Shown here: positions 43,527-52,709 of the stretch, piece by piece
Layout: each line of letters starts with the position of its first letter
Position numbering within the stretch: position 1 is the first letter of the stretch
NCBI RefSeq assembly: GCF_014529535.1
Contig: NW_023503941.1
Span: forward strand, 4,214,942-4,278,941
Length of the DNA: 64,000 nt
Direction: 5' to 3'
DNA from: Bradysia coprophila
Lineage: Eukaryota > Arthropoda > Insecta > Diptera > Sciaridae
Notes under the pieces: model-generated
Seen by the model: only the letters and a program-made list of their open reading frames with translations
What the model was told of the DNA's origin: nothing
Databases searched by the model: none
Made by a program: the position numbers and the translations under genes

Positions 43527-44995
43527 TATCGAGATGTTCGAGCTTTCGTAGAAAATGGTTACAGATCATGAATTTTGGTTCGTTACACACTGATGGATCA
43601 TAGATCATAAACTCCATCACCATGACTTTCAGTCGGTGGAGAATAAAACATTGGACTTTTTCGAATCACCTCGTGATGTTTGTTTCTTACTTTTGCGAAT
43701 TCAATGTTCGTCGGTCATAAATCACAATATCGGGCCTTTTGTTGACGACACGGTATTTATATTATCTAATAACTCATCTGGTTCTGTTTTATAACAATAA
43801 ACGGCAAATAAATCAAAGATTTATCGTTTAGTCAGTGGTAGAATTCCTATGTGTCATGAAAGCCACGATAAGCAAGCGCTCAAATCGAGACAACGAAAGT
43901 GATTTTAATCGAATAGAAAATATAGTTTAGACTTGGTCAACAAAACTACCAGGCAATCAAGGTTTTTATTTAAAAATAAATTTAGTTTGTCTAACAAGCC
44001 CCGAAAAGGGCCATTAGACGAAGGAGAGATAAAATGAGATTGGCTCGTTCGGTTCGTGTTTTTTATGTAGGTGGAAGCACGGGGTTTCGGGGGGTTTTGA
44101 AATTAATTTTCGCTATGTTGCTCACATTGCAATGTCAAATATGTCTAAGGTCGTTTAATTTGTGCTAGGTGAAGTCCTTTTTCACTAAGCAATCAGCGTA
44201 ACCTTCGTAAATAAAAAATCTTGAATTTGTCAACAATGTGTGGCAACATGTAAAAAACAAAAATCAAAACCCCCTCAAAACCACGATCCACTTGCGATCC
44301 ACTTGTCAACGGACAATACATAAACAAATTCCATCCCCTATTGGAAAGTGTCTTCACCTACACATGCAACTATTTCACTTGTATGTAAATTATGAGCTGT
44401 TTCGTTTGAATGAGAGATGAACCAGCTTCAATACCAGCTGAAGCAAATTCATATCTAAATTTCACTGACGTCGACTGTACGTATATTACCAGCTATCCGA
44501 AGTTATTTTTCCGTGCACCAAAAAGAAACGTCTAAGGCGCATCGGGATCAACCCGATTGACCCATATGGTCAGTTCGGGCCTGTATTCACACGTAATTTA
44601 TGCAACTCGGTTTGGAAATGGCCAACGAAAACACCTGATTACCACCTCATTTCCACTCCAACTACAAACGTTTCTTCCATACTTTGATTCTCTGGTCGAA
44701 AAACCCTTTCTTCCAGTTTTTTTTTGTTTAAATCATGAAGACATAAGGCGCCCGGAATGACAAAAGTAGCCCCATTAAATAGCAGTCTAACCGCCAGCAA
44801 AACTCTGACAGACCACAGATGATTCTTCTGTTACAATGTTGTGAAATCTCAGCCATTGACGAAAAGATCTCGAAACAAATAAAAAAAAAACTTCTGCCCT
44901 ACATTGCAGTTGCTATCTAAATCACCAGTAAACTTGAAAAAACGCAAAGATTAGATTACCGATTGTGATTGTGATATTTATTGATTTGTTATTTA
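43527..44995. other. Intergenic upstream of the second P450 gene
   Basis: No gene recognised. An imperfect mirror (GGGGTTTCGGGGGGTTTTGAAA near 44090 against TCAAAACCCCCTCAAAACC near 44265) suggests an old hairpin element at about 44060-44290. The 3' part should contain regulatory sequence of the P450 gene. Confidence 0.4.
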
Positions 44996-45002
44996 TAACA
45001 TA

Positions 45003-45030
45003 GTATAAATACAGGCAAGAGATCATTTGC
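45003..45030 (+). promoter_or_regulatory. TATA box and initiator of the second P450 gene
   Basis: TATAAATA at 45003-45010 is followed by TCATTT at about 45024. The start codon at 45114 leaves an 85-90 base untranslated leader. Well placed for an arthropod core promoter. Confidence 0.55.
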
Positions 45031-45113
45031 GAAGCAAACATGTTTGAATCATTACGCCATCGAACGTGCCAGTGAATTTACCGTATTTTTTGTGTGACTT
45101 AAAACAAAACAAA

Positions 45114-46709
45114 ATGTTTCTTGAAATATCATTGCTATCGTGGTCATTAACCTGCATTATAATTGCACTTTCTGTGGGGCATCACTTCGTTCGAAAGGAG
45201 TCATTCTTCAGTGAGAAAAACATCAAATTTGTTCGAGGCATTCCGGTGCTGGGCTCATTATGGCCCTCCTTCTTCGGCTTGGAACATTTTACCGCCTCGT
45301 TCGAGAAAATCTACACGAAATATCCGGACGAACGAATTGTTGGATTTTACGACCTGTACAATTCGCCCAAGTACATGATTCGCGATGTCGAATTGATCAA
45401 ACAGATTGCCATCAAAGATTTCGACTATTTTGTGAACCACAGTTTCTACGTCGACGACAATAACGATCCGTTCTTTGGTAGATCGTTATTCGTGCTGCGT
45501 GATCAACGATGGCGCAAGATGCGAGCGACGCTCAGTCCGGCATTTACCGGACGAAAAATGAGGCTTATGTTTAACTTAACCAATGAGGTGGCAGATGCAT
45601 TCGGGAAGTACTTGAAGTGCGATCTGGTGAATGGACAGAAGGATTATGACATGAAAGATGTACTGACCCGGTTTTGTAATGACGTTATAGCATCGACGGC
45701 CTTCGGTTTAAATGTGAACTCGATAAAGGATCGAAAAAATGAGTTTTATAAAGTGGCAAAATCCATATCGGAGTTCGGTTTCGTTGAAATGCTAAAACTG
45801 TTCCTCTATTCGGTGGAGAGCCTTTCACGACGCGTCAGTGTGCGATTGATTAAGCGTTACGACGAGAAATACCTCAAAGACATTATACTGAACACAATGG
45901 AGTTTCGGGAGAAAAATCACATTGTCCGACACGATATGCTAAACATTCTGATGGACTTGAAGCGAGGCATTTCATTAGCTGATGACGACGATGGCGAAAC
46001 TAATGCGAAAACATCGTCCGAAATAATGGAGTGGTCGGACAATGATTTACTTGCCCAATGTATGTTGTTCTTATTGGCAGGCTTTGGTACTGTGTCTCTC
46101 ACGCTGTGCTTTATGGTCCATGAAATATGCGTAAATCCCGATATACAGGAACGCTTGTACCACGAAATTCAGGATGTCAAATCAACGCTGAATGGTCAGC
46201 CAGTCACTTACGAAGCATTGAACAACATGAAGTACATCGATCAAGTGCTACAAGAAACAATGCGACGATGGCCGCAATCAGGCTTCTCGAGTCGTTACGT
46301 CAACACGCCATACGTTATGCACAATACCGAGGGCGAGGAAATCCATTTGAATGTTGGCGATGTCTTAGTGATTCCATCGAATGCTATCCACGCCGACGAA
46401 AAGTATTACCCGAATCCAACGAAATTCGATCCGGAACGTTTCAGCGATGAGAACAAGCACAAAATACCGATGGGGGCGTTTTTGGCATTCGGAATCGGGC
46501 CGCGTGCATGTATCGCATCACGTTTTGCAGCAATGGAAATCAAGTCTTGCGTTTATCATATGCTCGATCATTTCAGCTTTGAAATGTGTGAAAAGACGCA
46601 ACATCCCATCAAACTGAAAGCTACCAGTGGAAATATTGAAGGTGAGAAAGGTTTCTGGGTTCGATTGAAATCGAGAGAGAGAATCGACGGTAACGTTTCG
46701 AAACTGTAA
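45114..46709 (+). CDS. Cytochrome P450, CYP9-like, intronless, with altered core motifs
   Basis: A 531-residue P450 on one exon; the ATG at 45114 follows in-frame upstream sequence lacking any ATG. Order: N-terminal anchor (SLLSWSLTCIIIALSVG, 6-22), helix C WRKMR (133-137), helix I LAGFGTVSLTL (321-331), ExxR ETMR (381-384), PERF (440-443), haem loop FGIGPRACIASRFA (459-472) with ligand C466. The AGF-acid-TVS helix I and the overall layout resemble the CYP9 family (CYP3 clan). Two changes stand out: the helix-I acidic residue that assists proton delivery is glycine (G325), and the glycine after the haem cysteine pair is alanine (A468). Haem binding should persist, but oxygen activation may be unusual. 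Expected in the endoplasmic reticulum with P450 reductase. Substrate unknown. Confidence 0.93.
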   Translation: MFLEISLLSWSLTCIIIALSVGHHFVRKESFFSEKNIKFVRGIPVLGSLWPSFFGLEHFTASFEKIYTKYPDERIVGFYDLYNSPKYMIRDVELIKQIAIKDFDYFVNHSFYVDDNNDPFFGRSLFVLRDQRWRKMRATLSPAFTGRKMRLMFNLTNEVADAFGKYLKCDLVNGQKDYDMKDVLTRFCNDVIASTAFGLNVNSIKDRKNEFYKVAKSISEFGFVEMLKLFLYSVESLSRRVSVRLIKRYDEKYLKDIILNTMEFREKNHIVRHDMLNILMDLKRGISLADDDDGETNAKTSSEIMEWSDNDLLAQCMLFLLAGFGTVSLTLCFMVHEICVNPDIQERLYHEIQDVKSTLNGQPVTYEALNNMKYIDQVLQETMRRWPQSGFSSRYVNTPYVMHNTEGEEIHLNVGDVLVIPSNAIHADEKYYPNPTKFDPERFSDENKHKIPMGAFLAFGIGPRACIASRFAAMEIKSCVYHMLDHFSFEMCEKTQHPIKLKATSGNIEGEKGFWVRLKSRERIDGNVSKL

Positions 46710-46994
46710 TATGAGGACATTGCCCGTTTCCCGTTTAATATTTACCAAGAATTTAAGTCTACGATTTTAAGTAAAGTGAACTGTCGAAACGCAGTTCTCC
46801 GTTGTAGCACTCCGTTGAGCATTTCATTTGGCCGAAACGATCGAGAGATAAATTCTAATTCTAACTAATCCGAATCACTCACGGAGTGCTAAACGGAGAG
46901 AAGAGTTCAACTGTGTTTCATATTCAAAGCATTTTATTGTTCGCATAACTAAGCAATCCATGCGTTTAGTGCCGCATTAAACGCTTAGATATAT

Positions 46995-47100
46995 AAGTTG
47001 TGAGAACTGCGATATTGAGGTGGCGGAAATGTTCGCGACGTTACCACCAAAGGATATGTATTGGCATAGAATGGTCGCATTGTGGAGTTGTAAGAATAAA
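46995..47100 (+). pseudogene. Relic of a P450 last exon
   Basis: From about 47011 the reading EVAEMFATLPPKDMYWHRM aligns with the end of the first P450 (EETFVTLLPKNGVFCRV), and the DNA shows about 70% identity over ~55 bases (GACGTTACCACCAAAGGATATG against GACGTTACTACCGAAGAATGGCG). It is followed by TAAGAATAAA, which includes a stop and poly(A) signal. No haem loop or upstream exon is seen. It suggests a former neighbour P450 gene on the same strand. Confidence 0.5.
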
Positions 47101-47384
47101 TTCGTTTTGTAAGATTTGCTAACAGAGTCTTTTTCATTTTAAACTCAAACTCACGTTATGAGTCTATTTAGTTCACTGCGCAACATCCAACTGTTATCTT
47201 CTGCAGTCCGACATTGCGAAAAGAACAAAATAAACAGTGGCGCCGACTATAGGAGAGGGATTGTTAAGACAACGCAAAAATTCTTCAAATTCCTGGTGCT
47301 TTTCAACATTTTTTGATCATTTTGTACTCTTTGCTCCCCATGAACACCTCTGAAGTCTGCGCCTCTGATTCGAAAGGTGAATGA
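47101..47384. other. Intergenic, no gene recognised
   Basis: Short unannotated stretch between the P450 relic and the hairpin MITE; no gene or repeat supported. Confidence 0.35.
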
Positions 47385-47760
47385 ATCAGTCAAAAAACCC
47401 TGAGGGTAAAAGTGACGCAAGTCCTTGTGACTACTTACAAAATAACTGATATCGCTGAGTGTGACGCATTCTTCGCCTGTACACAAAAGTTTTATCAACA
47501 AAAAATTGACCCACAAAATTTAAGAAAGAAAATTTTACAAAAAATGCGTCATGAAGTTGCAGACGTTGTTTCCTCAACATCTGCCACTTTGTGACGCATT
47601 TTTTGTAAAATTTTCTTTTTTAAATTTTTTGGGTCTATTTTTTGTTGATAAAGGTTTTGCATACAGGAGCAGAATGCGTAACCCTAAGCGATATCAGTTA
47701 TTTTGTAAGTAGACACAAGGACTTGCGTCACTTTTACCCTCAGGGTTTTTTTGACTGATA
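47385..47760. mobile_element. Reference copy of the GCGTCA hairpin MITE
   Basis: Near-complete mirror of ~370 bp: AGTCAAAAAACCCTGAGGG at the left and CCCTCAGGGTTTTTTTGACT at the right. The arms contain AAGTGACGCAAGTCCTTGTG, TACAAAATAACTGATATCGC, TGACGCATTCT.CGCCTGTA and TTTTACAAAAAATGCGTCA in mirror order, with a loop near 47565. Best-preserved member; relatives at 9094, 17641, 20216, 22495 and in the composite repeats. Followed by one ~105-bp unit like 17877-18300. Target duplication unclear. Confidence 0.88.
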
Positions 47761-47899
47761 TCAATTCTTTTCATCCCAAAATTTAGGAATCAACATTGGA
47801 ACACCTACCTTATATCGAAAATAACCCAAATCCATCGAAACACTTTTTTCAATATATACCGATCATAATTCACAATTACTAGTTGAAAAAAATTGTTTC

Positions 47900-48369
47900 T
47901 TCTGACTCACACTCATGCACACACTCAACACACGCTGTCATATGCATTTATCTCCTGTAAGCTGATATTTCATACATTACGCGTTTCTGCATATAAACAC
48001 AAACACATACATAACCACAGCCTGTACGATTGGATAATTCACACATAACCCTCCTAGGGTAAATTTACTTTCCATCTACATATTTGAAAGAAAAAAAAAT
48101 CGCGATGCAATTGGTGTCGGTAGTGGTTCGTTAGTCACTTCTACATCGATCAAATAATCAGAGTAGTCGGAATGATGTGATTTGAATGAAATGTTGAGGT
48201 GGATAGTATAATAGTATATGTGTGTGAGTAAGTAAATAAAGGATTCTCTGTATGATGTTTTTTTTGTTGTGAATGCGTTTTAAAACAACATGCTTAATTA
48301 ATTAATTTTAAATCCAAATTTTTGTGGTTATTTCGCTAATGTATGAAATATCAGCTTGCAGGAGATAAA
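47900..48369. other. Intergenic, no gene recognised
   Basis: CACACA-rich low complexity (47905-48045) and AT-rich sequence. Nothing else seen. Confidence 0.4.
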
Positions 48370-48501
48370 ACATTGTTCTACCTTGGTGTATATTTCTCGA
48401 ATCACTTCTTATGTACAATTGTATATACACTCGCTGGCGCTCGTTATATACAATTGTACATACGAAGTTATTCTCGAAATATACACCAAGGTAGAAAATG
48501 T
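48370..48501. mobile_element. 132-bp palindromic MITE
   Basis: TTCTACCTTGGTGTATATTTC is mirrored by GAAATATACACCAAGGTAGAA, and TATGTACAATTGTATATA by TATATACAATTGTACATA, around CACTCGCTGGCGCTCG. Ends ACATTGTTCT / AGAAAATGT. Adjacent to, and only 10 bases left of, the target duplication of the fold-back element. Confidence 0.85.
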
Positions 48502-48827
48502 ACTATTGTATGTATGCCTTAGGGCGTATCGAATTTTGAGAATTTTAAGGGTCGCGATAGCCTGTGTGCGGAAAACGTAGATCATTGAAAACTAAGTCCA
48601 GGCATATGGTTGATGGATCCGAAGGTGCCCGGGAAGAAGTCCCCCCGGACGACTTTAACTTTCAAATGGTCATAACTCGGAAAGTTAAGAGTATTTTTGA
48701 AAACAATGTTCTAGCAGGATGTAGAGCGTTAAAAACTCTACAAAACTGCCAAAGAAACCGATGGTCCAAAAGGTGTGTCTGTCGAGGTTTTCTAACATCG
48801 AAAGTTCGACATTTTGGTTTTTGACTT

Positions 48828-49115
48828 TTATTTCCTGAGAGACAAATTATTAACTTTAGCTTTTGGCATGAGGTTGTAGAGGAGGTCGAGTACTACCAGT
48901 ACACTAGGCATTGTCCCGGTCGGCGATCCATCCGAAACCCCTTTTTCAACATTTTTGAATGGACTTTTTAAGTGTACCCACGTCGCCCACGAAGCCAGTG
49001 CAGACACTGTAACCGGTGTTGCTGAGTCGAGGTAACCTTGGCCAGTTGGTGCACATAATATTCCATAACAGTAGCTGAACTCTTTTACAAAATATTTAAG
49101 AATTCGGTGCAGCAC
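48828..49115 (-). CDS. Arm-encoded 95-residue ORF, left arm
   Basis: Contains EFSYCYGILCAPTGQGYLDS, ATPVTVSALASWATWVHLKS and GSPTGTMPSVLVVLDLLYN, with a lysine-rich end (PKAKVNNLSLRK). Its partner in the other arm keeps the frame with about seven substitutions. No known family recognised. As the arms are inverted copies, conservation may reflect recent arm conversion and not selection. Existence as a protein is doubtful. Confidence 0.25.
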   Translation of the reverse strand: MLHRILKYFVKEFSYCYGILCAPTGQGYLDSATPVTVSALASWATWVHLKSPFKNVEKGVSDGSPTGTMPSVLVVLDLLYNLMPKAKVNNLSLRK

Positions 49116-49293
49116 ATTTTGTACTACAAAATCTGAGAAAGTGAAATTTGTGAGAAAAACAACAAATAATCGTTATATAATAATTAGTTATTTGACCCAC
49201 GAACAGTAGTAAGAAGTCGATTTCGTTGCAAATACACATTTTTCGATATTTTTACAAAAGGTTGAACTTCGTGGTATACCGTGTCAATATAAT

Positions 49294-49581
49294 GTGCTAC
49301 ATCGAGATCCCAAATATTTTGTTAAAGAGTTCAGCTACTGTTATGGAATATTATGTGCACTTACTGGCCAAGGTTACCTCGACTCAGCAACACCGGTTAC
49401 AGTGTCTGCACTGGCTTCGTGGGCGACGTGGGTACACTTAAAAAGTTCATTCATTAATGTTGAAAAAGTGGTTTCGGATGGATCGCCGACCGGGACAATG
49501 CCTAGTGTACTGGTAGTACTCGACCTCCTCTACAACCTCATGCCAAAAGCTAAACTTAATAATTTGTCTCTCAGGAAATAA
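49294..49581 (+). CDS. Arm-encoded 95-residue ORF, right arm
   Basis: Mirror partner of the ORF at 48828-49115; same frame, same length, same stop. Differences include ALTGQ for APTGQ, SSFINVEKVV for SPFKNVEKGV and KLNN for KVNN. Same caveat: it may be a by-product of the arm homology. Confidence 0.25.
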   Translation: MLHRDPKYFVKEFSYCYGILCALTGQGYLDSATPVTVSALASWATWVHLKSSFINVEKVVSDGSPTGTMPSVLVVLDLLYNLMPKAKLNNLSLRK

Positions 49582-49904
49582 AAGTCAAAAACGAAAATGT
49601 CGAACTTTCGATGTTAGAAAACCTCGACAGACACACCTTTTGGACCATCGGTTTCTTTGGCAGTTTTGTAGAGTTTTTAACGCTCTACATCCTGCTAGAG
49701 CATTGTTTTCAGAAATACTCTCAACTTTCCGAGTTATGACCATTTAAAAGTTAAAGTCGTCCGGGGGGACTTCTTCCCGGGCACCTTCGGATCCACCAAC
49801 CATATGTCTGGACTTAGTTTTCAATGATCTACGTTTTCCGCACACAGGCTATCGCGACCCTTAAAATTCTAAAAGAAACGCCCTAGTATGCCTAGATTCC
49901 AAAT

Positions 49905-50045
49905 GTCCAAGTTTGATAGTCATCGGAGCCATTGGGGAAGTCAAAAAGTTGCTGTAAATATGTTCCCTATTTTTTTTGTGGAAAATTTTGTAGTAGCGGA
50001 TTTGCGTTATCACGCCCGTTTACGAACGTGCGGGCATCATGCAAC
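49905..50045 (+). repeat. Dispersed repeat related to 18600-18770
   Basis: Shares GATTCCA, TGTCCAAGTTTG, GAAGTCAAAAAGTT and the terminal CACGCCC...ACGAACGTGCGGGCAT. The fold-back element inserted into or next to this repeat (TSD at 49886-49893). Confidence 0.6.
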
Positions 50046-50569
50046 GAAAATTAACAATTTCGCTAGCACGAACCAAACGTTCTGGTGAATTCATTTTCGT
50101 AATCGTGTCTAAGTTACATTTTCATTGCACTAATGTTGATTCACCTGGTTCGTTTGTGTTGGAATTTGTGAATTCAAGACATTATTCAAAGATGGCACTC
50201 GGTCATCTGTCTAGTTTAAGTGACGAACTTCAATATTGTAATTTGACGTTTGTTAATAAACTTTTTCTATTCTATTAATCGAAACGAATGGACGTCTTTT
50301 ATTTTTCTGCGCAAAACTTCGCATCGTAACAACTTGTATGCAATCTTTCCAATCACCAATAGCCACAGCTTGACGCAAACTATAAATACCGTGTCTGTTG
50401 TGTGAATAAAGTCAGTCAGATCCCGATCTCCGTCGGCAACACATTTATGGTGTTATATAATGAGTGCAAAACGTTTTGATTGGACGAATTTTTATTTATA
50501 TTATTTAACAAATTTACATCTTAATATGTACATTTAGTCTAATTATTTAAATTGAAATACAAAGTACTG

Positions 50570-51547
50570 TCAGCACGAACAGTAGCGCAAAAAATCTACT
50601 AAGACACGACAACCGTTTTTTGTCAATGGTTCCATTTCAGCTATCAGATCTTTTCCAGTTGCTTCAGCAATCGATGATACTTCCAAACTTTCTGATTCTG
50701 CTAGGCTCAGTATCTGGCACCGCGGTTCTTCAATTGTAGCAGATGATACACCGACGCTGATTTCTCCACTGTCGACTGGACCATTTACTGTGCTACTGTT
50801 GACGGCTTTCTTTTTTCTTATTCTTCGGCGTCGAGATTTTTTGGTCGTTGTTGTCGTTGAAGGCGTATTTCCTGTTGCGTGTTTGTCACGAACGATTTCT
50901 GTGGCGGTGGATGTTGCTGATGAAGAAGATTGTGATTTGAGGACCACCTTTTTGTTTTTTCTTGGTCTCTTTTCAACCATATATTGGTCCAGTGTAACGG
51001 ATCTCCTCTTAAGAACTTTGTGATGTACCTGGTGTTCCACCATTGCCGCTAGTACATTTTTAGGCAAGAACAGATGAATCCGTCCCGGATTTGTAATGGG
51101 AATTTCATAAGGAATATGAAGATGATCCGCAAATGTCAACACCATAGGCTTCAGCTTCGGCCCGTCCTGACTGTGGTTTCCACGGCCAACAATTACATCC
51201 AGTTCATATATACAAGTGTTGATGAGTTTTTCAATGCGCTGCAAGAGCTTAGCCATTGCCTCGTTGACGTACAAACAGTGCAGGTCGATAATGGTGTCGT
51301 TTAACTTGCTGTTGTGGAAGCCAAACGCTAGATCTGCAGCAATTCGGTTGCAGTCCGAACGATATTTACCATGATCGCTGGCTAGTATTGAAAACATAGC
51401 GGCCTGTGATTTATCGCCCCGTGCGAATGCATTCCTGGACAATGTGAGAGCTTCCTCTCTTTGTTGGCCGTGATGTCGTGCCTTGACTCGGCTCTCTTCC
51501 CAACATCTTGCCATTGGACCATCACTTCCTTTTTCAGCCGTTGCCAT
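50570..51547 (-). CDS. DUF1771-Smr domain protein, left copy, intronless
   Basis: A 325-residue protein. A DUF1771-type helical segment (about 14-78, with YRSDCNRIAADLAFGFHN) precedes an Smr domain (about 84-161) with the two signature motifs: IDLHCLYVNEA (87-97, for the LDLHG box) and GRGNHS (121-126, for the TGxGxHS box). After it come a lysine-arginine rich, serine-threonine rich linker (180-250, RRRRIRKKK, likely nuclear localisation) and an acidic tail. Smr domains of this eukaryotic type (Cue2, N4BP2) cut RNA in no-go decay or bind nucleic acid. DUF1771 usually sits directly before Smr, as here. No CUE, kinase or PIN-like part is present. Intronless, so a retrocopy or a naturally single-exon gene. 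The start ATG is the first in frame. Confidence 0.88.
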   Translation of the reverse strand: MATAEKGSDGPMARCWEESRVKARHHGQQREEALTLSRNAFARGDKSQAAMFSILASDHGKYRSDCNRIAADLAFGFHNSKLNDTIIDLHCLYVNEAMAKLLQRIEKLINTCIYELDVIVGRGNHSQDGPKLKPMVLTFADHLHIPYEIPITNPGRIHLFLPKNVLAAMVEHQVHHKVLKRRSVTLDQYMVEKRPRKNKKVVLKSQSSSSATSTATEIVRDKHATGNTPSTTTTTKKSRRRRIRKKKAVNSSTVNGPVDSGEISVGVSSATIEEPRCQILSLAESESLEVSSIAEATGKDLIAEMEPLTKNGCRVLVDFLRYCSC

Positions 51548-52709
51548 TTTGATAAATGTGTGAATCTGAATCTAAATATTTATTCGTCACAAAAATTGTA
51601 TTAAATCCACAAAATCACTTCACACAGAAACGTCACCCTTTCAGCTCGTTAATAGTAATTTAACCACAAAATTTGCTTCACTGTACTAATAGCGTCACTT
51701 CAACTTTTTGGTTCACACAGTTCTTTCACTCACAAAGAATAATTATTTACTGCTCAGAATGTCTTTTGAACTGAAGTCTATAAATTGGGTTGACACATGC
51801 CGAACTGATGATTTAAAAAAATCTTGAAACTTTTTGCACCACTAACTACTAATGCCAAAAGTAACATACGACGAAGAATGGCAAAACACAATGTGCAATA
51901 ATTTAATGAAAGCTCCGCCTCTTTTACTTTTTTGTTTGAACGAACTGTCACGGAAATGGAGAACGAAACAGCGTAAGTTTGCCGAGGCATTTACTAGATC
52001 ATATAAATTTTACATCGAGGGCAAAATCACTCCGACATCTCAGAAACTACTGAACCGATTTTAATAAACTTTTTTGTCCATGAAAGGTAGAAATTTTGAG
52101 CGCGACATGAAGTCAATCAGCCACATGGTTCGGAAGATATTATCGAAAAACTGAAATGCATCTAGAGAATACAACGAAAAATGCTAATTTATGGGAGAGA
52201 CATTTTTTATGTGTCGATACAAAGATAAACCCAAACTCACTCTCCCAGCTGATGCATTATGTTAGTCTTACCACACATAGACATATAATATGAGATTATC
52301 GATACATGACACATGAGACGGACAATCGAGGCTTGCCGAGATGACCTCTCATGTATCGATATTCTATTTTATCATATGAGCGAAAACGAGACAACAAGAG
52401 TTGCACTTGTCAATAATTTCCATTTATCCATCTTGACAGCCGATTTATACGTCTAGATAAATGGCTGTGTCGTCACAACAAGGCGCGAGTATGATAAAAT
52501 ATCTTACTGACGTTTAAGCGAAAGTCTTGGCAAGCCTACTAGATGTTTTCGATGATTCTGGAAAAAGTGTGACTAGCGTTTTGTGTCAAATTGTGTTGGT
52601 TGTGAATTAAATTAATAAAATGTTCGTGAACTAATGCATTTTGTCGCAGTAGGTCCTCAACAGTCAACATTCATGCTCTACGCAATATTAGATAGATGTC
52701 TATGACTAT
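51548..52709. other. Region upstream of the Smr gene
   Basis: Holds the presumed promoter of the minus-strand Smr gene. A 70-codon plus-strand frame at 51852-52064 starts with a good ATG but matches no known protein. Mirror strings around 52265-52370 (ATATGAGATTATCGATACATGA / TCATGTATCGATATTC) show another small hairpin. Confidence 0.4.

Larger units (their letters stand above)
48520..49885. mobile_element. 1366-bp fold-back element, ~600-bp arms, 8-bp duplication
   Basis: Arms 48520 to about 49115 and about 49290-49885 are inverted copies starting TAGGGCGT. They are flanked by an exact 8-bp duplication GTATGCCT (48512-48519, 49886-49893), as for hAT-type transposition. Each arm carries, pointing from the centre outward, a 95-codon open frame (48828-49115 minus; 49294-49581 plus) whose translations differ at only a few positions. 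The spacer is about 175 bases. Confidence 0.88.

Noticed and set aside
44557..44760. 67-codon frame upstream of the second P450
   Set aside because: No homology or signal features; about 240 bases upstream of the TATA box.
51852..52064. 70-codon plus-strand frame divergent from the Smr gene
   Set aside because: Good ATG but no homology or domain seen; present in both duplicate copies only because the DNA is identical.
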